Shown here in pieces: positions 43,771 to 55,622 of a stretch of 64,000 nt of DNA. This DNA is from Microvelia longipes (taxonomy: Eukaryota > Arthropoda > Insecta > Hemiptera > Veliidae), in the NCBI GenBank assembly GCA_018340805.1, contig JACMZG010001870.1, positions 18,555,011 to 18,619,010 on the forward strand. Direction: 5' to 3'. Position numbers and translations under genes: made by a program. Below the pieces are notes generated by a model. The model had not been told where the DNA came from. It saw only the letters and a program-made list of their open reading frames with translations, and searched no databases. Positions within the stretch are counted from its first letter, which is position 1. The number at the start of each line of letters is the position of its first letter.

Positions 43771-43889
43771 GTGAATTTCCTTTGAAAATTCGCCTAATGG
43801 GATAGGCGTCATGGCGGAATTCGAACCTCGGACCACGACACAAATCCGTTTCAGAGGTCCCTTATGACGAAAAATACTTTTTTTTGAAA

Positions 43890-43977
<88 letters not shown>

Positions 43978-43994
43978 ATATATATATTATATAT

Positions 43995-44055
<61 letters not shown>

Positions 44056-45411
44056 TTCTAGACACTTTCTTGTAAACACTCTATCTTTCGAACGGATTAA
44101 TATTTTTTAACCAAACTTGGTACAAAAATCAACCTTTGGGAGGACACGAACCCTATTGAAACCAGGTTTTTGTGACGTCATTAACCCGGTTTGCTGAGTC
44201 AGCGAAATTTTCAAAAAATTGGCAAAATTCAGGGTTAATATTTTTTGCCGCAAAAAGGTCAATATTTATGTTTTTTGAGACGCTGAATCGAATGAAACCG
44301 GTCCGAAGTCGATACGACCACTATAAGTGACCTAAAAATCGAAAAAAACCATTCTAAATTCCCGAAAACCAAAATTTAGGTCGATAAAAAATAAATTTCG
44401 AGTAGGGTGTCGTTTTCAATGTAATTTTGGGCGCGGAATCGAATGAAACCAGTCCGAAGTCGATACGACCACTTTAAGTTACCAAAAAGTCGAAAAAAAC
44501 CACAAAAATTATTAGAAAACCAAAATTACGGTCGTTGAAAATTAAATTTCGAGTAGGGTGTCGTTTTCAATGTTTTTTGGGCCTCTGAGTTGAATGGCAG
44601 TGGTCCGGAGTCAATACGACCACTCAAACTCAGGGTACCTGGGTTCACATTCTGGAAGGGTCGATCATTTTTTATCGTTTTTTTACCTAATATAAGTTTA
44701 CAACTAGGAAATAATTCTGGCGCGGTGGTCCGCATGTCGGGCGAATTTCCTTTGATGCGTGTTTCCGTGCTTTTTATATAAGTTTACAACTACTAAATAA
44801 ATAATTCCGGCGCGGTGGTCCGCTGTCGGGCGAATTTCATTTAGAATACGTGTTTCCGTGCTAAACAACCATTTTCTTGCTTATGCAAGAACCATGCCCA
44901 TTGCGTGGTTCCGGTTCATGCTTTAGAACCTAAGCAGTTACTCAATTGTCAAGCACTGCTCGTAACTCATTTTGTCTGTATTTTCCAAAGGAAATGCGCA
45001 TAACTATCCAGTTGGTTGCACAAAACTATGCCTCTAAAATTAGAAGTACGCTCTATTATTTGCACTAGTTTAAAGCTTAGTTACTTATCTTTAAGCTTAG
45101 TCAGTTATCTTTAAAGGTTTTAGCGCATTTCCTTTGGAAAATACAGACAAAATGAGTTACGAGCAGTGCTTGACAATTGAGTAACTGCTTAGGTTCTAAA
45201 GCATGAACCGGAACCACGCAATGGGCATGGTTCTTGCATAAGCAAGAAAATGGTTGTTTAGCACGGAAACACGTATTCTAAATGAAATTCGCCCGACAGC
45301 GGACCACCGCGCCGGAATTATTTATTTAGTAGTTGTAAACTTATATAAGAAGCACGGAAACATGCATCAAAGGAAATTCGCCCGACATGCGGACCACCGC
45401 GCCAGAATTTT
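43771..45411 (+). repeat. Family A composite repeat, copy 3 (longest)
   Basis: Begins TAGTGAATTTCCTTTGAAAA, then GGGATAGGCGTCATGGCGGA, CAGAGGTCCCTTATGACGAA, a (TA)n tract (43893-44050), TTCTAGACACTTTCTTGTAA, TTTGTGACGTCATTAACC, two GAGTAGGGTGTCGTTTTCAA units each with CGATACGACCAC, and a decayed B box (GGGTTCACATTCTGG). It then runs into the long foldback at 44713-45409. The copies at 23 and 31.8-33 kb share the order. Non-coding apart from chance frames. Confidence 0.85.
44713..45409. repeat. Foldback with ~288-bp near-identical arms
   Basis: The left arm (44713-45001) runs AATTCTGGCGCGGTGGTCCG ... TTTTCCAAAGGAAATGCGC. The right arm (45122-45409) is its inverse almost base for base, including CTTGCTTATGCAAGAACCAT and CACTGCTCGTAACTC. 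The loop of about 120 bp is unique. Inside each arm the 50-bp CGCGGTGGTCCGC module occurs twice. The 31.8 kb copy has only the left arm. Confidence 0.9.
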
Positions 45412-45449
45412 TTATTTTAAAATAGAATTGATTTTTTCTTTTACTTTTG

Positions 45450-46085
45450 CTCATTTATACCATATATGGGAAAATTATTGACTTGGCACTTAAAATCCGA
45501 AACCGGATTTCACATGAACTATCCGTTTTCGATGTTATATTGTTTAACAATATAACGATGTTATATTGTTTAACCAATATAACGATGTATATTGTTTAAC
45601 CATTAACGATGTTATATTGTTAACCAATATAACGATGTTTAACAATATAACGATGTTATATTGTTTAACCAATATAACGATGTTATATTGTTTAACGATG
45701 TTATATTGTTTAACCGATGTTATATAATATAACCCAATATAACGATTTTATGTTTATGTTTTTATGTTATAACCAAACTGAGTAGATTAGAAATGTGAGT
45801 GTTTGTCTGTTATCATCGTAGCCCCAGTGTATTAATGCTATAGAGTTGAAACTTGGTATAAAAGTCAATCTATAGCACTTGTGATGCTATCAGGAAAATA
45901 ATCATTTTATGACGCCATTAAGCCGTAATAACGACTGCTAAAATTCAAAACACGGAAAATTATTCTGATTGATTTCAAATTTTGCAACAATGATGCCAAA
46001 TATGCCAAGTTTCATCTCGGTATATGTAAAAATTTCAATTTTTGTCGAATGACATGTACACTTTTTTTAATTGTTAAAAATCGAA
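45450..46085 (+). repeat. R1 copy 4, interrupted by a palindromic array
   Basis: The R1 start (GAAACCGGATTTCACATGAA, CTATCCGTTTTCGATG) is followed by the array at 45530-45760, then R1 resumes (GTTATCATCGTAGCCCCAGT, GCTATAGAGTTGAAACTTGG, TATGACGCCATTAAGCCGTA, TTTCATCTCGGTATA). The missing R1 part (GGCCTCCTAAGTGGT) is where the array sits. Confidence 0.7.
45530..45760. repeat. Irregular tandem array of palindromic ATATAAC units
   Basis: About eight units of CGATGTTATATTGTTTAACC plus AATATAA, with many truncated forms. GTTATATTGTTTAAC-CAATATAAC is a near palindrome, so each unit can form a hairpin. Confidence 0.8.
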
Positions 46086-46619
46086 AAATATGTAGTGATA
46101 TTGATTAGAGAGGTGAGATTACCTTGCACGTAGGCCACGTTCTGGGGCCCTTTGCTAACTCCCTTATGTAGAAGATAGTGTTCTACCTTATGAGTCTTAG
46201 TGCAGTCTTTTTGCGTCTAATCCTCAAAAGAGCCGTGACATTTACTATAACTTTCTATAGCTTTAACTAGACACAACACGTGCCCCCACTGCCGACTAAG
46301 CTTTTCTGCTCTCGAAACTATAAGGCAGAAACATATATATTTTATATCTACTACTATTGAGGGTCCTAAATTTTGTCTAAACCCAGGTTCAGAGTACCTG
46401 ACATCGCACAGGCTCGGATATACCGGCTTAGTGAGATGCCGTCTGTTGATACGGCACGGGCATGTGTAAGGATTTCCATGACTCAGATGAAATTTCTAGA
46501 GTCCGGAATCTAACCTGGCCTCAATAAATAATTGAGTTGAAATTGGGTAAAAGTGTATCCCTTAATGCAATTTAATTATATTTCATTATAATTTGTATTA
46601 TTAATGAAATAAAACGGCT
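46086..46619. other. Unassigned sequence between R1 and 5S block
   Basis: Relatively GC-rich for the window (for example CCACGTTCTGGGGCCCTTTG, GACATCGCACAGGCTCGGAT). No gene is recognised. It lies between the R1 and 5S-like parts that adjoin at 38 kb, so it may be an insertion. Confidence 0.35.
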
Positions 46620-46850
46620 AGTATAGCTATGGTTTTTGTGGGATCACTTATGTTAAGCAGCACCGAGCGAGGTCATTGTCTGAATTGGTGACCGCTGTGT
46701 ATATATCGGGTTATTACTATTTGAGGACGAGCGAAGTAAGACGGAAGTAGTGATCCTTACTACTTCGCTCCCTCTCGCTCTTCGCTTCCTCTCTGCTACT
46801 CTCACCTGAGCGTAGTGGATATGGTGAGGAATGTTTCCGAGGTATACTTT
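46620..46850 (+). repeat. 5S-rRNA-derived SINE, copy at 46.6 kb
   Basis: TATGTTAAGCAGCACCGAGC, GAGGTCATTGTCTGAATTGG and TGACCGCTG follow the 5S promoter order. The tail has GAGGACGAGCGAAGTAAGAC and a self-complementary stretch, GTAGTGATCCTTACTAC. A pyrimidine-rich patch (CTCCCTCTCGCTCTTCGCTT) follows. Confidence 0.7.
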
Positions 46851-48459
46851 ATTCTATTTTTTTTTTTAAAAATGGGTTTCATTTACCTTTTAAGAATTTT
46901 CAAATCATTATCGATGTTAAACATGAGCTCCTCATGCTCATGTTTATCCTCCATAAAAAATTGCGGGTTTTTAAAATAAGATTTTTGAATAACGTATTTG
47001 ATAGTAATTATAAGATATAACTTACTCTATATGAATTACATAACTGCTAGTATTATACTTTATTAAATTTAGGCATTCAATAATAACTAATGTTAATATC
47101 TTAATATTCTCTAAATATTAAAAAAAATGTAATTATGAAACTAATATTGTCTGTAACGGGAAACTCTTAAAACAACTGATCAGAATTTAATAAAACTTAA
47201 AACTATTAACGTTTGAAATTACACTCTATTGGCCAAATACTATGGTAGACACAAATGGAGTGTATGACTACTGAACAAATTTTGAGTGTCAGTTGAGGGA
47301 AATAATGCAAAGATCAGTTTTTTCAGTAATTTTTTGTCTAAATAAAATAGGAAATAGTTATGGTTGAAATATTTAACTGTTGAATTCTATTGTTACTATT
47401 CAATTTGAGTTCAAAACCAATATATATGTCTTATGATATATCAATTCATATTATAACATCGAATGAGGATGAGATAAACGAACTTGAAACAATACTTTTA
47501 TGAATAAATACTTTTAGTCGTCGGAAGTCGTACGAAGGCTTCCCTAAGAAGTTTAGTTAGCTATAAAACTAAATAAATTAGACATAAAAAACATACCAAT
47601 AGGCTTTTAAAACGTTCATAAAAAGATTATTTAAGAATACTTTCAAATCAACTTTGACTACTAGATTTAAACAACAAAATATTTGTGATTTTAACTCAAT
47701 TATTATTGACTGGGAGGATACAATTTAGTCAATTGTTCTTTTATAAAATAACTTTTAATGGAAAGTTTACTCTAAAAATTTGTCAAAAACAAAACTTTGC
47801 AAAACAATTGAACTTAAAGACGAAACTTGAAGAATGAGCCCCTAAATAATTGCCTTAATTGTTGTAAAAATTTAATCCTCAATTTTTCTCTAAGAAAAAA
47901 TGTTTATTGAACACAAATAAACTTTTATTCAAATTATTTATGAAGTAAATTAAAATAATCGCAAAATAAAATAATGAAGGAATTACTTTTGTTAAATGAA
48001 CTAAAATAATTATTTTTAAAATTAATTTTAAAATTAATTTTAAATGTTAAACTTAAAAAAAATTTGAAAGTGAGACAAAATTGTAAAATGTTGAACGAAT
48101 GATAAATTAAAGAGATTTTAATTGACTAAATTAAACCGTGTGTTATAACTACGGAAACCCTGAGGGGCGTTTATAATGAGAGGGTTTATTTAAAAATTTA
48201 TAATTTTAAGCCCTTGTGCTTAAATTCCTTGATAATATTATTACTTTATTTGGGCTTAAAAAGTGTATTTTGTAAAATGTGTTTTGTAATTTGTTATAAA
48301 ACTGCATTATTTATGATATATTTTATAATATGTATTGTCGTCATATTTTTTGGGCATACCTAGACATTTCCTAATTATTCATGTGGATTGTGGATGCGAA
48401 TTTAAATTTAGACTTATTGTTGGAGCGTATTCACTTTTTGTTCTTACTAATTCTACGAA
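46851..48459. other. Intergenic, no gene seen
   Basis: AT-rich with a small ATGAGCTCCTCATGCTCAT near-palindrome at about 46923. No gene. Confidence 0.35.
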
Positions 48460-48735
48460 AAATGGGTTATTTTTATTTCCTAAATTTTTACTTTGGTTTA
48501 ATAACTTTTTTTTGAAAAAAAATTGTGAACAATTTTTTTAAAATTTGGTACTATAATAATTGAATTGTAGGTTTGTATTTTCGGTTTATTTGCTAATATA
48601 TTTCTCAGTCGCGTATTTAAAAATAAGCTTCCAACTGCTAAATATTTTCATTTTGAAAATTGTTCACAATTTTTTTTAAAAAAAAAGATGTCAAACGAAA
48701 CTATAGATTTAGGAAATAAAGGATAAAAAAATTTA
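48460..48735. repeat. Foldback, ~80-bp arms
   Basis: TTTTTATTTCCTAAAT ... AAAAATTGTGAACAATTTT on the left is answered by AAAATTGTTCACAATTTTTT ... ATTTAGGAAATAAAGGATAA on the right. The middle is non-coding. Confidence 0.6.
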
Positions 48736-49933
48736 GAATAAAAAATAAAGGTTAAGGAGCTAAATAAAAACAAGGATCCTTATCTCACTTATCAGATATT
48801 ATTGATACTAGGAAATTTACACATCTCTGGAACTGTGAATCTCTCAATTCCATTAAAGTTAATGGACACTATAAAGTTTAAAAGCCACTATAAAGTTATT
48901 GTCTTTTTGAGTTTACTTTATTTTATTTATTTATTATTTAAATTAGTTTACTTTGTACCTTTTTATTACACCTTCTCTAGACAAATTTATTTACTATATT
49001 TGTTTTTAAATCATCCACCATAGCACTAGTTATTCCAGCATAACTATAATGCAGTTGTTGCTCATTGGGGGTCCTTGATGGTTTTGCAATAGAAAAATGT
49101 TCGAAACACCCCTGAGGTTATTTATTGTTAAAATATTTGTTGTTTTGGATTAGTTTCTTTAAAATAAATCGCTTTTAACCTTCACTTTCTGACATAAATG
49201 ATTGTTCATTACTTTCTGAAGCAATTTTCTTTTTCTGTCTCAAGTTTCTCTTTTCCTGTTTTAATTTTCGCGTTTCTGATCTTAATTTTCACTTCCAGAT
49301 TAATTATTTAACACTACCGATTGATTATTCTTTAATCCCTGGTACTGTCGTTTTTCACTCCTACTCTTATCAAGACCTTTCAATTACCTATTTTACAAAA
49401 TATTTTTAAGATAAAAATGACTCGTAGTATGGATATATATCGAAAGCTGTTTGTTACATTCTTTTCTGTAATATAATTTTGGAAAATTCTTCCTACATAG
49501 GAATTTCTATTCCTTTGTGTTTTAATGATTAATAATTATTATAGTTTTTTAAACATGATTTAATTGGCATAAATGTACAAAATTTAATGTGTCTAAATCT
49601 GAGCCTCATTACACTATGAATAATCTATTTTTACAGTCTTAAATTAATAATTAAAATTTTAAATTATTACTTATTATATTAATTTTAAAATAAATTAATT
49701 ACCTGTCGGGGGTGTTTTTTAAATAACGAAGAAAATAGTTTTCCTAAATATCACCAATTAATTTTTTTTCAATTGCATAATAAGATTACATTTGTATGGA
49801 AGACATCTAATAAATAATAAATTATTTCTTTTATCATTACATTTTCAATTTATTTAAAATCATTAAGTTTTTTAACAAATTTTTAATTAGAATTTTATGA
49901 AGATGTAAATAATAATTACTGAGATGACTATAA
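48736..49933. other. Intergenic, no gene seen
   Basis: No recognisable feature. Confidence 0.35.
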
Positions 49934-50056
<123 letters not shown>

Positions 50057-50334
50057 TGTTATGTATGCTTTTTCAATAAAAAAATATTATTCAGAATACT
50101 TTAAGTAAATTTAAAAATTTAAATGAAGGGAATTAAATAATCAACTGTAAATTAGTTTTACTAAGCATTAAACTATGTGTGGAAACTAATTATTAATGGT
50201 ATAAGCTATTATTGGAACAACGTTATTTTAGAAATTAGAATAAAGAGAAAAGCTGGAAAGCATGGAATGTGCTTCATTCTTTCAAGCTAATCTATTTTAG
50301 CGATTTTTTCCAAGAAAAAGAGGCTTATGAGGTG

Positions 50335-50945
50335 AGCCGGATATCTTTTTATATCTTTCGAACGGATTTTTATTTCTTAATCAAACTTGGTACAAAAAAT
50401 CAACCTGGGGGAGGACTCGGACCCTATTGAAAATCAGGTTGTAAAGTAATTCTCCTGGTTTTCTGATTAAAAAAAAAATTGAATGAACTGCAAAATACAA
50501 GATTATTATTTTTCGCCGCGAAAAAAGTCTTTGTTTATGTCTTTTGGGAAGCTGAATTGAATAAAACAAGTCTGATAAACTACATATTTAAAGAGGGAAG
50601 TTCTTTTGGATGTTTTTGGGCCAGTGAGTTAAATGTATAAGTGGTCCGGAGTCGATATGTGCACTCAAAGCCAGGGTACTTGTCCTGGGAAGGACGATGA
50701 TAGTTTATCGTATTTTTACATTATAAAGTTTACAACTACTTAATGATTCTGTCGTGGTTATCTTCAAGTCGTGCAGATTTTCTTTGGCATGAGTGTTTTT
50801 GTGCTTAACAATCCATTTCGTGCTTACAGTTCCAGTTTATGCTTTATAACTTGAGCAGATACTCAATTATTAAGCGCTACTCGTAACTAATTGTTTCACT
50901 CATTTTAAGCATCCTTTTTCAAAGGATATAATTGTGCTAAAACCT
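50335..50945 (+). repeat. Family A composite repeat, copy 4 (decayed)
   Basis: TATCTTTCGAACGGATTTTT, TCAAACTTGGTACAAAAAAT, GTGGTCCGGAGTCGATATG, GCCAGGGTACTTGTCCTGGG and AAGTTTACAACTACTTAATG, then a diverged left arm (TAAGCGCTACTCGTAACTAA), follow the order of copy 3. Many changes and a large deletion show that it is older. Confidence 0.7.
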
Positions 50946-52394
50946 TTGAAGTAACCAATCAAAAAACCAACTTAGCATTTTTAAGGTTGACACATCTTCA
51001 CAAAAAAATGTCTCTTAGGAATTTGTTCGTTTCGTTAGTAGGAAACTCGCTGAAAGGAACAAATACTATTAAACCAAATTAATCATAACAATAGGAAAAC
51101 ATGTGGCCCACTTTTTTCGTTAAGTGAAAACATTTCATATCCTACAGATCGCTAAAGTATAAAAAATAATTGGTGTCCGTATGTATGTTGTGATAGATGT
51201 AGATGTATTTAGCTGCATCGATATATTTATAACTCGATTGCATTTTTTTAGAGGCTATAATTTAAATTTGGACTTATAATAGATTTTTCTAATTCCATAC
51301 GCATTCTAGTATTCATTAAACTAACGGAAAATCTCAAAAAAATACATAATTGAACTTTATTGACTAAACGTTTTCATTTTTGCTGAAGGCAATTTTCACT
51401 CCATAATTTCCCCTTTTAAACTTTTTAGATACGGCCCCTAAAAAATAAATAAAATCAACTTTTTTTACCCAGACCTTAATTGTTTTTTGGTTGGGTCCAC
51501 CTTATAAATTAAGTGTATGCCGCTCAAATGAAAAATACCCTTGTACGAATAAGGGGCTTTACCCCCATTATAAACATTTTTACTCTCAAAGGAGAAGGTA
51601 CTTTCTAGTCCCAACGGAGTAAAAAGTAACTTTTTACTACCAAGGGAGTAAAAAGTAATTTTCAGTCCTAAGAGAGTAATAAGTGCTTCTTTACTAAAAA
51701 TCTAGAAATTAAACTTCACATTATATACCAGGGATAAAATTTATTATTCTCTTGAGTGGTATAAATTTAATTGCTTAAATTATAGAAACCTACTCTAATC
51801 AGTATAGCCGTTTTTCATTGCCACTTTTGGGTTTATTCGATTTCTTTACCTATTTTAAAATGTTTTTTATACTTTGTTCTTTTAACCTGGTGTTATTTTC
51901 AAAATAAAAGAGATTATCCCAGTAGATGTATCTGGGCGAATTGTATTACCCTCCCAGCTAGAATCAATAATAATTTTTATCGTGAGAAAATTGTATTTAC
52001 TTTCGAAATACTGACATTTTTTTGTTTTAACACAATCCTAAATGGATGTTATTTATTTACTGTAGTGTTTAGTTTGAACTGAAATTTTGATTAGTGCATT
52101 GATGTAAATATGAAAAAGGTCAAATCTCATATACTGATTATTTGAAGATTTACTGTCGTAAAATCTGGATTTGTTTGTTAAATGGATTTAGAAATAAAGC
52201 AAAAACAGTTTGGTTTGTATGAAAATAGTTAGCTGTAAAAGAATTTAAAAATCAAGATTATTGTATACTAGGAACATTTCCTTACCTCTTAGAGTTCGAT
52301 TCGCTTATTCTCTAATGCTTCGCCCATTTTCGGATAAAAAGATTAGTTTTAATACCAGTGGTTACCCATAAAAATTTTTACTTTTTTATCATAT
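50946..52394. other. Intergenic, short tandem motif
   Basis: Four to five loose repeats of GGAGTAAAAAGTAxxTTT lie at about 51575-51705. No gene is seen. Confidence 0.4.
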
Positions 52395-52775
52395 ATGCTG
52401 TTGGTTTATTATAAAAAGATTGTGTTTGCTCTGAAATTCCGGAACGGAATTTTACCTGAATTATCCGTGTCAAATGCTGTAAAACCTCTTCAATGGTTTT
52501 TACCAAATCGTCTGTCTGTTTTTGCTTCTCTTACCATAACGTGTATAGTTTTTTGCTAGAGAGTTAAAAAAATGAGTATAGTATAAGTAATACTATACTC
52601 CTTGATGTAGAGTTGGTACAAAAAAACAACTTTTTGTGTAATTGAATTTTGCTGGTAAATTATTCTTCCTGACTCCACTGACCTTTATTTTGACTCAGCA
52701 AAAATTTGATTAATTTATATAACGAGTAAAAATGTTTATATTTATTTAAATAATTTAAAGCATATATATTTGTGT
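52395..52775 (+). repeat. R1 copy 5 with inserted palindromic unit
   Basis: GTGTTTGCTCTGAAATTCCG, GAATTATCCGTGTCAAATG, CTTCAATGGTTTTTACCAAA and TTTGCTAGAGAGTT mark R1. At about 52573-52608 GAGTATAGTATAAGTAATAC plus TATACTCCTTG interrupts it. This is the same palindrome as in the 39.7 kb array. AGAGTT occurs on both sides of the insert. Confidence 0.65.
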
Positions 52776-52828
52776 ATAAGACTTGCTAATGTGCTAAATT
52801 TTTCATTGTTAGCACTAGTTTATTTTTT

Positions 52829-52885
52829 GAATTTCCTTTAAAAAATTGCTAATTAGATGGGTGTCACTACAGGAGTCGAATTTAT
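52829..52885 (+). repeat. Family A fragment
   Basis: TGAATTTCCTTTAAAAAATT, GCTAATTAGATGGGTGTCAC and GGAGTCGAA match the start of family A with many changes. It lies between R1 and the 5S-like block. Confidence 0.5.
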
Positions 52886-52979
52886 GAGTGACATGTATAA
52901 GTTTTATAAACAATCTTTAAAGTCGAAATATCATTAAGTTGAATTGAACAATACACATGTTTGATTTCAAGACAGCTAC

Positions 52980-53200
52980 TTTATGTGTAGTTTTGGCGTA
53001 TCAATAATAAGCTTATAAGCAGCTTCCAGTAAAGTCAGTACATTGAAGATTGACCGCTACGAAAATCGATTTTTATGACTGAGGACTAACGAAGAGAGGT
53101 CGAAGCATACTGCTGTATGAAATTAGTAATTTCATATTTCGAAGACAAACCAACCGGGTTCAAATGGCGAGAAGGAGCTTAGCAATGTCGATAAGGCTAT
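52980..53200 (+). repeat. 5S-rRNA-derived SINE, decayed copy
   Basis: CTTATAAGCAGCTTCCAGTA, AAGTCAGTACATTGAAGATT and GACCGCT keep the 5S promoter order. The tail has GAGGACTAACGAAGAGAGGT, like GAGGACGAGCGAAG in better copies. Confidence 0.55.
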
Positions 53201-54840
53201 GAAATGTTCAAAGTGTGTCCCGTACTCAATGATTCAGTCGATTGTATTTTTTTATTAATTTTAATATGGTTCTTATTTCTAGAAAATGTGAGTTCCGCAT
53301 TTTTTCATAAAAGAGCAGAATATTAAGAATTATCTTAGTATGAAGAAAAACGGGGTTTTTACGAAATCAGACCACTAAGTTGAAATTTAGTACCCTATTT
53401 CACACTGTTGTGGAGTTGTCCCACTAATAAGGGATCTGAAATTCTTTATCTAAAGGTTAAAACGACCCTCTTTAAAAGTATGGAATTTACCCTATTTTCG
53501 TGGTAGTAGGCAACTTTATCTTATGTCAAACTATTAAATTGGATTTTGAACCCGTTTCTTGTCAATTTATAACGCTTGTATATATTATAAAATTTGGTTT
53601 ATATTTTCAATAATACGCAATTTTAAAATGTGAAAATTGATTGGGAATTTACGCAAGACAATTTTATAGAAAGAAGAGCATTGTTTATTTCGTGGTGACT
53701 ATTTATTGACAGTAGATGTCTAATGAAAATAAGTGGCTTCAAATCGTACCGGCGTCGGGCCCTCTGGATGCTTCGTTCGCTCCCCTGTACAACTAGTATA
53801 ACGACCATAATGTTGTTGTCTCTTATTATTTGTTGATTTGTGACATTTTGCCTATATTTAGTGTACTATCGTCATGATTGTTAATAATCTTTATTTTTTG
53901 ATATTTTATAAAGCTTGTCTTTTATAATCAGTCATTAATAAACATACTTTTTAATAGCATTAAAAATATTAACATTTTACAATCTATTGTTGTTATTTTA
54001 TAGTTTATATTTTGTCCTTATAATATTGCTTTTTAGTTTTATTTGTCTTTACCTTTGTAAGAATATGTAAAACTATTATAAAATCCGTTTATGAATCATT
54101 ACGTATTTTTTTTGCAAAAACTAAAAAACATTTTAACAAATGCTAGACTTATTTAATAGAACACAAAAATGATAAATAACAAAGTAAAAGAAAGCTAATT
54201 TTTATGAAGGTTTATCCTTCGAAAATATGAGGAAGCATTAAAGAAACCCATTCCTATATTTTAACCTAATGGTGATGAATGCTTTTCTAAGGAAATACGA
54301 AAATTCTTGTCTTGTGATTAAGTTGCGTTGAAAGTTCTTGTAGGGTGTAATGGGTTATGAAATTATTTTAGGAAATCTTATTAAAGTTAAGAATAATTAC
54401 GATGTCGGTTTTCTAGTATCACTACTAGATTTTATTTTGTGTTAAAATAATTTCGTTGTTCATTAAAATTTAGATTATATAAATTTCACTTCTAAACATT
54501 TCTAACGTAATAATAGGAAAACTGAATGATAAATGTTAATCTGTTTTGTCGTCCTTCAAATATCTCACAGTCTAGTTTTAGTCTATGTCTAGTTATAGTT
54601 TTAGTTACTTATACTACTATGGGAGACGGAAAATAATACAGGTTTATTTAAAGATAATATACAGGCAATCTAATTGGGCGTACATATTTATGGCATTATT
54701 TTCTTTCTGCTATTGTTTTCTGTAAAATTTTCCGTCACCCGTAAAATGAACTTCTGTGTTTCTTCCTTTCTATTATAAACGACAAATATGATATAATAAA
54801 TAAAACGTATTGACTAAAAGTTCTATGCAAAGTGATGCGA
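53201..54840. other. Intergenic, no gene seen
   Basis: No gene or repeat is recognised. A GC-rich islet (CCGGCGTCGGGCCCTCTGGA) sits at 53747-53768. Confidence 0.35.
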
Positions 54841-55020
<180 letters not shown>

Positions 55021-55415
55021 GGGTCGGGACCTTGGATTAATTAATATGAGATGTTTAAAAGGTGAAATTGTTCTAAGTTTTTTTTGCTTCGTCGCTCAAT
55101 TTTAAAATTATATAACTTCTTTGCCTTCACACAAATTATGACAGTCTAAAGGTTCGAGTTTGAAATATTCAAATATTTACTTGAGTTATTTTCCAGTTTC
55201 TCAGACTACGTAGATAATACTGTTACGCTTACCTATTTAATTTTGTAACCTTATTGAGTTTCTATACATTTTAAATAAGCCTTCAGGAATTTTATATTAT
55301 TTTACGTGTGGTATACTTACTATGAATAAGACAGCGCAAGTGGAGTAAATCTTAATAAAAAGCATCAGTCTCTCCACACAAATATATTTAAATAAGCAAA
55401 CCGGCTTTCAACCCA

Positions 55416-55466
<51 letters not shown>

Positions 55467-55468
<2 letters not shown>

Positions 55469-55622
55469 TTATTTTGTTTTAATCTATTTGACTTTTTAAC
55501 TTTTTAGATTAGCTAAGTCCTATTTATTGTTTGTTTTATTTAGGCCTGAAGATGACCTTTGTGGGTTGAAAGCCGGTTTGCTTATTTAAATATATTTTGT
55601 GGAGAGACTGATGCTTTTTATT
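55467..55622 (+). repeat. 5' terminal repeat of the Penelope-like element
   Basis: It matches 58418-58573 without a difference that I can find. It contains CTGAAGATGACC ... GGTTGAAAGC (55546-55572) and ends GAGACTGATGCTTTTTATTA. It follows a poly(T) run of about 45 at 55422-55466. Confidence 0.9.
55546..55582 (+). ncRNA. Hammerhead-ribozyme-like core (5' repeat)
   Basis: Reads CTGAAGA-T-GACC, loop TTTGTG, GGTT-GAAA, then AGC-CGGTTT-GCT-T. This fits CUGANGA, a helix II, GAAA and a 3-bp helix III with the expected U before the cut. Penelope-like elements are known to carry such ribozymes. I cannot form a convincing helix I, so activity is unproven. Confidence 0.4.

Noticed and set aside
44526..44781. 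Frames on both strands in family A
   Set aside because: Non-coding repeat; copies at other loci do not preserve the frames.
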